A stretch of DNA of 64,000 nucleotides from Pseudobacter ginsenosidimutans (GTDB taxonomy: Bacteria; Bacteroidota; Bacteroidia; Chitinophagales; Chitinophagaceae): positions 62,001 to 126,000 of the forward strand of contig NZ_CP042431.1 of the NCBI RefSeq assembly GCF_007970185.1, read 5' to 3'. The notes beneath the pieces were generated by a model. The model was not told the origin of the DNA and did not search any database. It saw only the letters and a program-made list of their open reading frames with translations. Both the position numbers and the translations under genes were made by a program. Every line of letters starts with the position of its first letter. Position 1 is the stretch's first letter. Below, piece by piece: positions 1 through 10,454 of the stretch.

Positions 1-3000
1 CGGATCCACGATCTCCACCTTCTTCATCATCTGGCGAACGATCACCTCGATATGTTTGTCGTTGATCTTCACACCTTGTAAACGGTAAACCTCCTGGATC
101 TCATTCACAACGTACTCCTGTACAGCGAAAGGTCCTTTGATAGAGAGGATGTCACCGGGAGCGATCTGACCATCGGACAGGGCCGCACCGGCTTTGATGA
201 AGTCACCGTCCTGAACCAGGATCTGACGGGTGAGCGGAACGAGGTATTTTTTAACAACACCGTCTTTCGCTTCGATCACGATCTCACGGTTACCACGTTT
301 GATCACGCCGAATGAAACCACACCGTCGATTTCACAAACAACCGCAGGGTTACCCGGGTTACGAGCTTCGAAGAGTTCGGTTACACGTGGCAGACCACCC
401 GTGATGTCACGCTGCATACGCAGTGTTCTCGGGATCTTCACCAGTACCTGACCAGCGCGTACTTCTTCGGCTTCGTCCACAATGATATGTGAGCCTACCG
501 GCAAGTTGTACAGCTTCACGTCCTTTCCTTCAACTACGAGGGTTGGGATCTTGTTCTTATCTTTTGTTTCGATAACCACTTTCTCACGGTGACCGGTTTG
601 TTCGTCGGCTTCTTCGCGGTAAGTGATACCATCGATAACGTTATCGAATTTGATACGACCTGCGATCTCGGCAACAACAACGTTGTTGAACGGATCCCAT
701 GTGCAGATCGGATCACCTTTCTTCAGTTGCTGTCCGTCTTTCACCAGCAGGGTTGCACCGTAAGGTACGTTGTTGGTGATCAGGAGACGGTCGTTCTTCA
801 CATCCATGATACGGATCTCACCGGTACGGCCGATTACGATCTGGATCTTTTCGCCTTCGTTGTTTTCGGTTGTTACTGTACGTAAGCCATCGAACTGAAC
901 AGTACCGTCGAATTTGGCGGGAAGTGAAGATTCGATTGAAGCGGAGCCCGCAACACCACCCACGTGGAAGGTACGGAGGGTAAGCTGTGTACCAGGCTCA
1001 CCGATTGACTGCGCAGCGATGATACCTACGGCGTCACCTTTCTGTGCAATGTTTCCGGTTGCGAGGTTCTTACCGTAACATTTCACGCACACCCCTCTGC
1101 GGCTTTCGCAGGTGAGTACAGAGCGGATCTCTACGGTTTCGATACCAGCTTCTTCGATCTCCTTACCAATGAGCTCGGTGATCTGAGAACCACCGGCAAC
1201 GATGAGTTTCTCAGTGCCTGGGTTGTATACATCGTGGAGCGAAGTACGTCCGATGATACGATCGTACAGTGGCTCTACTACTTCTTCATTGTCTTTCAGC
1301 GCACTGGTAGCAATACCACGCAATGTTCCGCAATCCTCTTCGGTGATCACCACATCCTGTGCAACGTCTACGAGACGACGTGTGAGGTAACCGGCATCGG
1401 CCGTTTTAAGGGCGGTATCCGCCAGACCTTTACGCGCACCGTGGGTAGAGATGAAGTAGTCCAATACGTTCAGACCGCCCTTGAAGTTGGAGAGGATCGG
1501 GTTTTCGATGATCTCACTTCCGGATGAACCTGATTTTCTTGGCTTCGCCATCAAACCTCTGATACCGCAAAGCTGTTTGATCTGCTGTTTGGAACCACGC
1601 GCACCGGAATCAAGCATCATGTAAACTGAGTTGAAACCTTGTTTATCGGTTGCCAGCTCACGGATGAGCGTCTCAGTGATGCGGGTATCCACGCGGGACC
1701 AGATATCTACTATCTGGTTGTAACGTTCGTTGTTGGTGATCAGACCGAGGTTATAGTTGTCCCATACTTCATCAACCTCACCTTTCGCATTATCCAGCAC
1801 TTCTTCTTTGATTGAAGGAATGATCAGGTCATTGATAGAGAATGACAGACCACCCTGGAAGGCAGTACGGAAACCGAGCTGCTTGATATCATCCAGGAAC
1901 TTCGCTGTTTTAGGAACGTTGGTAATGGTGATGATGTCACCAATGATCTCACGAAGAGATTTCTTGGTGAGCAGGGCATTGATATAACCAACCTCTTTAG
2001 GAACGAACTGGTTGAACAGTACGCGGCCTACAGTGGTTTCGATCAGTTTTCTTTTCAGGGATCCGTCATCCATACGAACATCGGCTTTCACCTTGATGTA
2101 GGCATGCAGTTCAACAGAGCCTTCGTTGTGAGCGATGATCACTTCTTCAGCGCTGTAGAATGCTTTTCCTTCGCCGCGGATCTTTTCAGTGTCGGTTGAT
2201 CTCTTACCTTTTGTGATATAGTAGAGACCGAGTACCATGTCCTGTGAAGGCAGGGTCATCGGAGCACCGTTCTGCGGGTTGAGGATGTTGTGTGAAGACA
2301 GCATCAGCAGTTGGGCTTCCAGTACAGCGGCATTGCTCAACGGAACGTGAACCGCCATCTGGTCACCGTCGAAGTCGGCGTTGAACGCAGAACACACGAG
2401 CGGGTGCAACTGGATCGCTTTACCTTCGATCAGTTTGGGCTGGAAGGCCTGGATAGACAACCTGTGCAGTGTTGGGGCACGGTTGAGCATCACGGGGTGA
2501 CCTTTCAGGATGTTCTCGAGGATATCCCAAACAACAGCTTCCTTGCGGTCTACCAGTTTACGGGCAGATTTCACTGTTTTTACGATACCTCTTTCAATCA
2601 GTTTGCGGATGATGAATGGTTTGAACAATTCAGCAGCCATATCTTTCGGCAGACCGCACTCGTGGAGTTTCAGCTCAGGGCCTACCACGATCACAGAACG
2701 ACCGGAATAGTCAACACGTTTACCCAACAGGTTCTGACGGAAACGACCTTGTTTACCTTTCAGTACATCGGAGAGTGATTTCAGTGCGCGACCACCTTCA
2801 GCTTTCACCGCATTTGATTTACGGCTGTTGTCGAACAGTGAGTCAACGGCTTCCTGCAGCATACGTTTTTCGTTACGCAGGATCACCTCAGGCGCCTTGA
2901 TCTCCAACAGTCTTTTCAGACGGTTGTTACGAATGATCACACGACGGTAGAGATCGTTCAGGTCAGAAGATGCGAAACGGCCGCCATCCAGGGGAACCAG

Positions 3001-3795
3001 CGGACGAAGCTCCGGTGGGATCACAGGGATGTACTGCATTACCATCCACTCGGGGCGATTGGTGATGCGGCCATTTGCTTCACGGAAAGCTTCCACCACG
3101 CTCAGACGCTTGAGGGCATCTGCTTTACGTTGCTGTGAAGTTTCAGTGGCAGCAGCATTGCGGAGATCGAATGACAGGGTATCCAGTTCGATACGACCGA
3201 GCAGATCGTGAACGGCTTCCGCACCCATCTTGGCAATGAATTTCTGAGGGTCTTCATCAGGCAGATACTGGTTCTCTTTGGGGAGGTTCTCCAGGATCTC
3301 CAGGTATTCTTCTTCAGTGAGCAGGTCGCCAGTCTTGAGGCCGCGGTCTTCGCGGATACCAGCCTGGATCACTACAAACCTTTCATAGTAAACGATGGTC
3401 TCCAGTTTCTTGGAGCTTACGCCCAGCAGATAACCGATCTTGTTGGGAAGGCTCTTGAAATACCAGATATGAACAACAGGCACTACCAGCTTGATATGGC
3501 CCATGCGCTCGCGGCGGACTTTCTTCTCGGTTACTTCCACACCGCAACGGTCACAGACAATGCCTTTATAACGGATACGCTTATACTTACCGCAGGCGCA
3601 CTCGTAATCCTTTACAGGTCCGAAGATGCGTTCGCAGAACAAACCATCACGTTCAGGTTTGTAAGTACGGTAGTTGATGGTCTCAGGCTTCAGCACTTCG
3701 CCATAACTGCGCTCCAGGATGGAGTCAGGGGAAGCCAGACCGATGGTGATCTTAGAAAACGTGGCTTTGGGACGATTATCTTTTTTGATAGCCAT
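1..3795 (-). CDS. rpoC: DNA-directed RNA polymerase subunit beta' (partial, 3' end outside window)
   Basis: Catalytic beta' subunit of RNA polymerase. The frame is open from the ATG at 3795 to the left edge (1265 codons, no stop), so the C-terminus lies outside the window. Visible landmarks are an N-terminal zinc cluster (CxCG ... CDRCG, about residues 65-90), the magnesium-binding NADFDGD motif near residue 471, and the second zinc cluster ([13 protein letters not shown]) near residue 900. It lies 74 bp behind rpoB and is surely co-transcribed with it. The start MAIKKDN is followed by the usual beta' N-terminus and is unambiguous. Long plus-strand frames across this gene are shadows. Confidence 0.98.
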   Translation of the reverse strand, partial: MAIKKDNRPKATFSKITIGLASPDSILERSYGEVLKPETINYRTYKPERDGLFCERIFGPVKDYECACGKYKRIRYKGIVCDRCGVEVTEKKVRRERMGHIKLVVPVVHIWYFKSLPNKIGYLLGVSSKKLETIVYYERFVVIQAGIREDRGLKTGDLLTEEEYLEILENLPKENQYLPDEDPQKFIAKMGAEAVHDLLGRIELDTLSFDLRNAAATETSQQRKADALKRLSVVEAFREANGRITNRPEWMVMQYIPVIPPELRPLVPLDGGRFASSDLNDLYRRVIIRNNRLKRLLEIKAPEVILRNEKRMLQEAVDSLFDNSRKSNAVKAEGGRALKSLSDVLKGKQGRFRQNLLGKRVDYSGRSVIVVGPELKLHECGLPKDMAAELFKPFIIRKLIERGIVKTVKSARKLVDRKEAVVWDILENILKGHPVMLNRAPTLHRLSIQAFQPKLIEGKAIQLHPLVCSAFNADFDGDQMAVHVPLSNAAVLEAQLLMLSSHNILNPQNGAPMTLPSQDMVLGLYYITKGKRSTDTEKIRGEGKAFYSAEEVIIAHNEGSVELHAYIKVKADVRMDDGSLKRKLIETTVGRVLFNQFVPKEVGYINALLTKKSLREIIGDIITITNVPKTAKFLDDIKQLGFRTAFQGGLSFSINDLIIPSIKEEVLDNAKGEVDEVWDNYNLGLITNNERYNQIVDIWSRVDTRITETLIRELATDKQGFNSVYMMLDSGARGSKQQIKQLCGIRGLMAKPRKSGSSGSEIIENPILSNFKGGLNVLDYFISTHGARKGLADTALKTADAGYLTRRLVDVAQDVVITEEDCGTLRGIATSALKDNEEVVEPLYDRIIGRTSLHDVYNPGTEKLIVAGGSQITELIGKEIEEAGIETVEIRSVLTCESRRGVCVKCYGKNLATGNIAQKGDAVGIIAAQSIGEPGTQLTLRTFHVGGVAGSASIESSLPAKFDGTVQFDGLRTVTTENNEGEKIQIVIGRTGEIRIMDVKNDRLLITNNVPYGATLLVKDGQQLKKGDPICTWDPFNNVVVAEIAGRIKFDNVIDGITYREEADEQTGHREKVVIETKDKNKIPTLVVEGKDVKLYNLPVGSHIIVDEAEEVRAGQVLVKIPRTLRMQRDITGGLPRVTELFEARNPGNPAVVCEIDGVVSFGVIKRGNREIVIEAKDGVVKKYLVPLTRQILVQDGDFIKAGAALSDGQIAPGDILSIKGPFAVQEYVVNEIQEVYRLQGVKINDKHIEVIVRQMMKKVEIVDP

Positions 3796-3869
3796 ATTAT
3801 AGTTTTCAGTTTCTTTTTAAAAATTACAAATTCAACGCACACACGGGGGTTATCGTGTAACCGGCACTG

Positions 3870-6800
3870 TTACTCGAATTTCAGATCGAGACCCAGACCT
3901 CTCAACTCGTGTACCAACACGTTGAAGGATTCAGGGATACCAGCCCTCGGGATATTATCACCTTTCACGATCGCTTCATAAGTTTTCGCACGGCCGATGA
4001 TATCGTCAGACTTGATGGTTAACAGTTCCTGGAGGATATTGGATGCACCGTAAGCTTCAAGTGCCCAAACTTCCATCTCACCGAAACGCTGACCACCGAA
4101 CTGGGCTTTACCACCAAGCGGCTGTTGCGTGATGAGAGAGTATGGTCCGATGCTACGTGCGTGCATTTTATCGTCCACCATGTGGTGCAGCTTGATCATG
4201 TAGATCACACCCACGGTTGCTTTCTGGTGGAAGCGCTCGCCGGTTTCGCCATCGTGCAGGTAGGTATGGCCGAAAGTTGGCAGACCAGCCTTATCGATGT
4301 TCTGTGCGATCTCTTCTACAGTAGCACCGTCGAAGATCGGAGTAGCGAATTTCACACCCAGTTTCAGACCAGCCCATCCCAGTACAGTTTCATAGATCTG
4401 TCCGAGGTTCATACGGGAAGGTACACCCAATGGGTTCAGAACGATGTCTACCGGTGTACCATCAGCGAGGAACGGCATGTCTTCTGCACGCACGATCTTG
4501 GCTACGATACCTTTGTTACCGTGACGGCCCGCCATTTTATCACCCACTTTCAGCTTACGCTTAACAGCGAGGTATACTTTCGCGAGTTTCAGTACGCCAG
4601 CTGGTAACTCGTCACCGATAGAGATGTTGAATTTCTCTCTCTTGTAACGTCCGAGCTCTTCGTTGAATTTGATATTGTAGTTGTGGAGCAGGATGTTGAT
4701 CTGATCATCGATGCCGTTATCACCAGTCCAACCCAGCGGATTCACATTCTGATAGTCGATACCACCGAGGTTCTTTGGATTGAATTTGGCTCCTTTGCCG
4801 ATCAGCACCTCACCGAAGTTGTTGTTTACACCCATGCTGGCCTTGTCTTTCAACAGGGATTGCAGTTTGTTCATCAACAGTTCCTTCAGTTCTTCCACAT
4901 TCTTTTCGTGGATCTTTTCCAGTTTCTCCAGGGAAGCTTTCTCGCGGATCTTCGCGTTCTTGTCTTTCTTGGCGCGTTGGAAAAGTTTCTTACCGATCAC
5001 CACACCTTCCACACCGTTGGGTGCTTTCAGAGAAGCGTCTTTTGCATCACCGGCTTTGTCGCCGAAGATGGCGCGGAGCAGTTTCTCTTCAGGGGTAGGA
5101 TCGCTCTCTCCTTTCGGAGTGATCTTACCGATCAGGATATCTCCTTCTTTAATAGCAGCACCCAGACGGATGATACCGTTTTCGTCGAGGTCTTTGGTAG
5201 CCTCTTCAGAAACGTTGGGGATATCCGGAGTCAGTTCTTCTTCACCGAGTTTGGTATCGCGAACTTCCAGTTCGTACTCAGAGATGTGGATAGAAGTGAA
5301 GAGGTCTTCACGGGCCACACGCTCATTGATTACGATGGCATCCTCGAAGTTGTAACCTTTCCATGGCATGAAGGCCACCTGCAGGTTACGTCCGAGCGCC
5401 AGTTCACCGGCCTGTACCGCATAACCTTCAGTGAGGAAGTCGCCTTTTTTCATGCGCTGTCCTTTCTTAACGGAAGGTTTGTGGTTGATGCAGGTTTCCT
5501 GGTTGGTCTTGATGAACTTGGTGAGTTTATAAATCCTGAGATCATCTTCGAAGCTTACCAGACGGTCAGCTTCAGTACGATCGTAACGGATGTGAATTTC
5601 GCTTCCGTCTACATATTCTACCACACCATCACCTTCAGCAAGGATCTGAACACGTGCATCACGGGCAGCTTTTCCTTCCAGGCCTGTACCCACGATGGGG
5701 TTTTCAGGGCGGATCAGGGGAACGGCCTGACGTTGCATGTTCGATCCCATCAGGGCACGGTTGGCGTCATCGTGCTCGAGGAACGGAATGAGAGAAGCGG
5801 AGAGACCCACGATCTGGTTGGGGGCTACATCCATGAACTCTACTTCCTGTTTATCGAGGATCGGGAAGTCACCTGTTTGACGGGAAGCTACTTTCTCTTC
5901 AGCGAACACGCCTTTCTCATCCAATGGCGCAGAAGCCTGGGCGATCTTGGCGATATCTTCTTCTTCAGCAGAGAGGAAAGTGAGTTTCTTCAGGTCTACT
6001 TTACCGTTATCCACTTTGTGGTAAGGTGTTTCGATGAAGCCCATCTCATTGATCTTCGCGTGAACGCAAAGAGTGGAGATCAGACCGATGTTCGGTCCTT
6101 CCGGAGTTTCGATGGTACAGAGACGGCCGTAGTGGCTGTAGTGTACGTCACGAACCTCAAAGCCGGCGCGCTCACGGCTCAGACCACCTGGTCCGAGTGC
6201 GGAGATACGACGTTTGTGCGTGATCTCAGAAAGCGGGTTGGTCTGATCGAGGAACTGGGAGAGCTGTGATGTTCCGAAGAAGGAGTTGATCACGGAGCTC
6301 AGGGTCCTTGCATTGATCAGGTCAACGGGCGTGAACACCTCATTGTCGCGCACGTTCATACGTTCGCGGATGGTACGGGCCATACGGGCCAGACCAACAC
6401 CGAACTGAGCGTAGAGTTGCTCCCCTACTGTACGAACACGGCGGTTAGACAGGTGATCGATATCATCGATCTCGGCCTTACCGTTGGTGAGGCGAACGAG
6501 GTACTTGATGATCTCGATGATATCTTCCTTCGTCAGCGTCTTCTGGTCAAGCGGCTGGCTCAGGTTCAACTTGCGATTGATCTTGTAGCGGCCTACTTCA
6601 CCGAGGTCATAACGTTTGTCAGAGAAGAAGAGTTTGTCGATGATACCACGGGCGGTTTCGTCGTCCGGTGCATCAGCGCCGCGCAACTGGCGGTAGATAT
6701 GTTGAACAGCTTCCAGCTCTGAGTTGGAAGTGTCTTTGTTCAGGGTATTGTAGATGATAGCGTAGTCACCACCCACGTCTTCTTTCTGGATGAATACGGA

Positions 6801-7673
6801 TTTCACATCCATATCGGCAATATTTTCGATGGCTTCATCGTCGAGAACGGTATCGCGCTCGAGAACCACTTCATTACGCTCGATGGACACTACTTCACCA
6901 GTATCTTCGTCCACAAAGTCTTCCACCCATGTTCTGAGTACGCGGGCAGCAAGGCGCCTTCCAACATACTTGGCGAGAGACTTTCTGTCGCCCTTCACTT
7001 CATCGGCCATGCCGAAGAGCTCGAGGATGTCCTTATCGGTTTCATAACCGATAGAACGCAACAGGGTAGTTACGGGGAATTTCTTTTTACGGTCGATGTA
7101 CGCATACATCACGTTGTTGATATCGGTGGCAAACTCCATCCATGCTCCTTTGAAAGGGATCACGCGGGCAGAGTAGATCTTGGTGCCGTTGGGGTGGATG
7201 GACTGCCCGAAGAATACACCGGGTGAACGGTGCAACTGGGAAACCACCACACGCTCAGCTCCGTTGATCACGAATGTACCGCGGGGCGTCATGTAGGGAA
7301 TATTGCCAAGGAATACGTCTTGCACGATGGTTTGGAAATCCACGTGCTCTTCATCATTACAGCTCAAACGCAGCTTCGCCTTGAGGGGAACGGCGTAGGT
7401 CAATCCACGCTCCATACACTCTTCGATGGTGTAACGGGGCGGATCAATGAAATAATCCAGGAACTCCAGCACGAAGATGTTGCGGGTGTCTGTAATAGGA
7501 AAGTTTTCCTTGAACACCTTGAACAGACCTTCGATATTACGCTTGTCCGGAGTGGTCTCTAACTGGAAAAATTCTTTGAAAGATTGAATCTGTACTTCGA
7601 GGAGGTCAGGAGCTTCAGCTAAGTTTTTGATCTTACCGAAGTTGATCCTGCTTTGCAATTTTGTTGAAGACAT
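3870..7673 (-). CDS. rpoB: DNA-directed RNA polymerase subunit beta
   Basis: Beta subunit of RNA polymerase, 1267 residues, normal length for Bacteroidota. The rifampicin-pocket region ([10 protein letters not shown] ... [13 protein letters not shown]) begins near residue 469. The C-terminal part shows the conserved [10 protein letters not shown] and [21 protein letters not shown] segments. Its own promoter lies about 165 bp upstream. The usual upstream partner rplL is 6.6 kb away, behind a LacI/GH92 insertion, so rpoBC forms a separate transcription unit here. rpoC follows. Confidence 0.98.
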   Translation of the reverse strand: MSSTKLQSRINFGKIKNLAEAPDLLEVQIQSFKEFFQLETTPDKRNIEGLFKVFKENFPITDTRNIFVLEFLDYFIDPPRYTIEECMERGLTYAVPLKAKLRLSCNDEEHVDFQTIVQDVFLGNIPYMTPRGTFVINGAERVVVSQLHRSPGVFFGQSIHPNGTKIYSARVIPFKGAWMEFATDINNVMYAYIDRKKKFPVTTLLRSIGYETDKDILELFGMADEVKGDRKSLAKYVGRRLAARVLRTWVEDFVDEDTGEVVSIERNEVVLERDTVLDDEAIENIADMDVKSVFIQKEDVGGDYAIIYNTLNKDTSNSELEAVQHIYRQLRGADAPDDETARGIIDKLFFSDKRYDLGEVGRYKINRKLNLSQPLDQKTLTKEDIIEIIKYLVRLTNGKAEIDDIDHLSNRRVRTVGEQLYAQFGVGLARMARTIRERMNVRDNEVFTPVDLINARTLSSVINSFFGTSQLSQFLDQTNPLSEITHKRRISALGPGGLSRERAGFEVRDVHYSHYGRLCTIETPEGPNIGLISTLCVHAKINEMGFIETPYHKVDNGKVDLKKLTFLSAEEEDIAKIAQASAPLDEKGVFAEEKVASRQTGDFPILDKQEVEFMDVAPNQIVGLSASLIPFLEHDDANRALMGSNMQRQAVPLIRPENPIVGTGLEGKAARDARVQILAEGDGVVEYVDGSEIHIRYDRTEADRLVSFEDDLRIYKLTKFIKTNQETCINHKPSVKKGQRMKKGDFLTEGYAVQAGELALGRNLQVAFMPWKGYNFEDAIVINERVAREDLFTSIHISEYELEVRDTKLGEEELTPDIPNVSEEATKDLDENGIIRLGAAIKEGDILIGKITPKGESDPTPEEKLLRAIFGDKAGDAKDASLKAPNGVEGVVIGKKLFQRAKKDKNAKIREKASLEKLEKIHEKNVEELKELLMNKLQSLLKDKASMGVNNNFGEVLIGKGAKFNPKNLGGIDYQNVNPLGWTGDNGIDDQINILLHNYNIKFNEELGRYKREKFNISIGDELPAGVLKLAKVYLAVKRKLKVGDKMAGRHGNKGIVAKIVRAEDMPFLADGTPVDIVLNPLGVPSRMNLGQIYETVLGWAGLKLGVKFATPIFDGATVEEIAQNIDKAGLPTFGHTYLHDGETGERFHQKATVGVIYMIKLHHMVDDKMHARSIGPYSLITQQPLGGKAQFGGQRFGEMEVWALEAYGASNILQELLTIKSDDIIGRAKTYEAIVKGDNIPRAGIPESFNVLVHELRGLGLDLKFE

Positions 7674-7839
7674 ATTGATTAAAACCGGTTTTTAGTTGTT
7701 CGAACGTCAAAAATCGTCTATAGACAAAAAAATTACAGGAGAACTTACAGGTTCTCAGTGCACTGAAAATGAGGCAGTTATGTGAAAATGGCCATGTAAT
7801 TCAACGTACCTCTACTAATTAGTTTATGAAAATGGACGG

Positions 7840-7870
7840 CAAAGGTATGAAATATGCGTTCAAAAAACAA
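7840..7870 (-). promoter_or_regulatory. Predicted rpoBC promoter
   Basis: On the minus strand a -7 box TACCTTTG (7847-7840) matches the Bacteroidota consensus TAnnTTTG. A TTG -33 element lies at 7870-7868 with a 20-nt spacer. Initiation near 7833 would give a leader of about 160 nt before rpoB. The leader contains a perfect 6-bp hairpin (GAGAAC/GTTCTC, around 7740-7757). The spacing is good; no transcript data are available. Confidence 0.6.
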
Positions 7871-8132
7871 GAAAATTGTTTCTAGCAAAATTCAGACCGA
7901 ATTTAAGGGAAAATGGGCAGATTTCCAGCGCTGCCTCTACCTGCAAAATGAGGAAAAATTGAAGTACCCGGACCGGTCTTCCGGTTGTCTGACGGGTGAG
8001 CAACAAAAATAAGGTATTGGCACCCCGGTTCAGTAAAAAGTATTGACGAACAGGATTGAAAAGTTAGTGAAATAAGCGTTTGCATATGTGAAACAGGGTA
8101 CAGCCAGCCGCTCACCTCCCGGCGAGTGGCAA
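7871..8132. other. Intergenic spacer between GH92 gene and rpoBC promoter
   Basis: No convincing gene. A 70-codon minus-strand frame (8115-7903) has no recognisable features and is probably chance. A short hairpin (ACCGG-TCTT-CCGGT, 7972-7985) followed on the minus strand by a T-containing stretch could be a weak terminator for the GH92 genes. Confidence 0.5.
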
Positions 8133-10433
8133 CTATTTCTTCGCCGGCTTCGGCCCCATCACAAATCCCAGGGTACCGCCATTGAGGATCTCCTCATGTT
8201 TCAAAAATAACCGGTTCAGTGGTTTGCCGTTCAATGTCAGGTGCTGTACGTACACATTCTTATCGCTATTGTTCTTAACTTCTATCGTAAACATTTTTCC
8301 ATTCTCCAGTTGAATGCTTGCCCCATCAACAGACGGACTGCCGATCGCATATTCATCGGAACCGGGCGCTACCGGATAAAAGCCCAGGGCTGTAAAAATA
8401 TACCAGGCGCTCATCTGTCCGCAATCATCATTTCCACCCAGACCATCGGGCGTTGGTCTGAACTGTTTCTTCAGGATCATACGCACACGCTCCTGGGTCT
8501 TCCAGGGCTGATCGGTCCAGTTGTAGAGATAAGGCACATGATGGCTGGGCTCGTTGCCATGCACATAATTTCCGATGATGCCATCACGGGTAATATCTTC
8601 AGTTTCGGCAAAATACTTATCGGGCAGGTGCATGGTGAAAAGTGAGTCAAGGTGGGCAGTGAATGGTTTCTTCCCTCCCATCATCTCTATCATTTCTGTG
8701 GGTGCATGCGGAACATACAGACTATAGTTCCAGGCATTGCCTTCGATGAATCCCTGGTTATGGGTGCTGAGCACATCGAATTCTTTACGGAAAGTTCCAT
8801 CACTCATTTTCGGTCTCATATAACCGATACTCGCATCGTATACATTCTTCCAGTATGCAGAGCGATGAATGAACTCTTCGTAAACATCATTTCTTCCAAG
8901 CTTCTTTGCCATCTGGGCGATGCACCAGTCGTCATACGCATATTCAAGTGTTTTTGACACTGATGAACCACTCTTGTCTTCCGGAACGTAACCGAGTTTC
9001 ATGTAATGGTTCAGTCCTTCGAACCAGCCATTGCGGGCGGAGGTAACGCAGGCGTCGAGGGCTTTGCTGGCATCAAAGCCGGCATTCCCTTTGATCACAG
9101 CATCGGCAATTACACTCACACTGTGATATCCAATCATACACCAGTTCTCATTGGCGTAATGGCTCCATACCGGCAGCATATGATGCACGCTCTGATCGTA
9201 ATGGGCCATCATGCTCTGCACCATATCTGCATTACGTTTGGGCTGCAGCACATTGAAGAGCGGGTGTAAAGCGCGATAGGTATCCCAGAGACTGAAAATT
9301 GTGTAGTTGGTGAAACCATCGGCCTGATGGATATTCTGATCGAGGCCGCGATACTGTCCGTCTGCATCAGTGTAAGTGATCGGGCTGAGAAAGGAATGAT
9401 ATACGGAAGTGTAGAAGTTCTCTTTTTCATCGCGACTACCGGACTGCACCACTACCCTGTTCAGTTCTTTGTTCCACTGATCCTGCGCCTGTTTTTTCAC
9501 CTGGTTGAAATCCCAGCCGGGAGCTTCAGCACGCAGGTTGCGAAGGGCGCCATCAGTGCTCACAGAAGAAAGCGCGAATTTGATCATGATCTTCTCGCCT
9601 TCTTCTGTTTTGAAATCGAAATAAGCGCGGATCTGTTTTCCGGCAAACTCAGGAAAGTTCTTCGTTTGATCGAATTTGCCCCAGAAACCGCGATATACCT
9701 GACTCTTATCGAACTTCTTATTCCCGTATTGATAAAAAGGCTTGCTGAAGGCCATCGCGAAGTACACAGTGCGCGTTCTGCCCCATCCATTCGTTTGACG
9801 ATAACCGGTTACCAGGGTATCATTCTCGATGCGAACGAATGTCCAGGTATTCTTATCGTCATAATTATAGATACCATACATCAGGTCCAGGATGATATGG
9901 CTCTGATCTGATTTTGGAAAACTGTACTGATGGAATCCTACCCTGTTGGTAGCCGTTAGTTCAGCAGTGATATTGTAATCATCGAGCCTTACTTTGTAAT
10001 ATCCGGCTTCTGCCAGCTCATTGCTGTGCGAGAACGAAGAGCGGAACCCGCTTCGCGGCTGATGGGCCTGACCGGGATTGAGCTTCAGTTCGCCCACGGT
10101 GGGCATCACCAGGAAATCCCCGAGATCGGAATGGCCGGTACCGCTGAAGTGGGTATGACTGAATCCAACAATCGTCTTATCGTCGTACTGGTAGCCTGCG
10201 CAATATTTGTACACATCCTTATTGTACTTTCCATTCATTTCATATGGAAGGGTATCGGTATCCGGACTGAGCTGCACCATACCGAATGGCACGGTAGCGC
10301 CGGGATAGGTATGTCCCATTCTTTGTGTGCCGATGATGGGCTTCACATATTGCACCAGGTTTTCAGGTGCCGTCTGCGCGGCGGCACGCAGGCCGGGAAC
10401 GATCAGTAACAGGCAAGGCAGGAATTTTTTCAT
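8133..10433 (-). CDS. Secreted GH92 family glycosidase (alpha-mannosidase)
   Basis: Predicted exo-alpha-mannosidase of family GH92, 766 residues, with an N-terminal signal peptide (MKKFLPCLLLIV ... AAAQ), so periplasmic or surface-exposed. Family landmarks are the N-terminal YPGATVPFGMVQLSPD and GFSHTHFSGTG segments, and near the C-terminus GLGGNDDCGQMSAWY with GFYPVAPG. The NDDCGQMSAWY acid residues correspond to the GH92 catalytic region. It is 21 bp downstream of a second GH92 gene and probably co-transcribed with it under the LacI regulator. Linkage specificity cannot be read from sequence; the substrate is likely mannose-rich glycans such as yeast or plant mannans or N-glycans (family inference). 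Confidence 0.93.
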   Translation of the reverse strand: MKKFLPCLLLIVPGLRAAAQTAPENLVQYVKPIIGTQRMGHTYPGATVPFGMVQLSPDTDTLPYEMNGKYNKDVYKYCAGYQYDDKTIVGFSHTHFSGTGHSDLGDFLVMPTVGELKLNPGQAHQPRSGFRSSFSHSNELAEAGYYKVRLDDYNITAELTATNRVGFHQYSFPKSDQSHIILDLMYGIYNYDDKNTWTFVRIENDTLVTGYRQTNGWGRTRTVYFAMAFSKPFYQYGNKKFDKSQVYRGFWGKFDQTKNFPEFAGKQIRAYFDFKTEEGEKIMIKFALSSVSTDGALRNLRAEAPGWDFNQVKKQAQDQWNKELNRVVVQSGSRDEKENFYTSVYHSFLSPITYTDADGQYRGLDQNIHQADGFTNYTIFSLWDTYRALHPLFNVLQPKRNADMVQSMMAHYDQSVHHMLPVWSHYANENWCMIGYHSVSVIADAVIKGNAGFDASKALDACVTSARNGWFEGLNHYMKLGYVPEDKSGSSVSKTLEYAYDDWCIAQMAKKLGRNDVYEEFIHRSAYWKNVYDASIGYMRPKMSDGTFRKEFDVLSTHNQGFIEGNAWNYSLYVPHAPTEMIEMMGGKKPFTAHLDSLFTMHLPDKYFAETEDITRDGIIGNYVHGNEPSHHVPYLYNWTDQPWKTQERVRMILKKQFRPTPDGLGGNDDCGQMSAWYIFTALGFYPVAPGSDEYAIGSPSVDGASIQLENGKMFTIEVKNNSDKNVYVQHLTLNGKPLNRLFLKHEEILNGGTLGFVMGPKPAKK

Positions 10434-10454
10434 ACGAACGCTGGAAGTGATTGG

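Noticed and set aside
4683-6269. 528-codon open frame on the plus strand
   Set aside because: Lies entirely antisense to rpoB, has no recognisable domain and odd composition; a shadow of a GC-biased conserved gene. The other long plus-strand frames over rpoC, GH92 and PorU2 are rejected for the same reason.
7903-8115. 70-codon minus-strand frame between GH92 and rpoB
   Set aside because: No signal, motif or neighbour logic; probably chance in an intergenic spacer.
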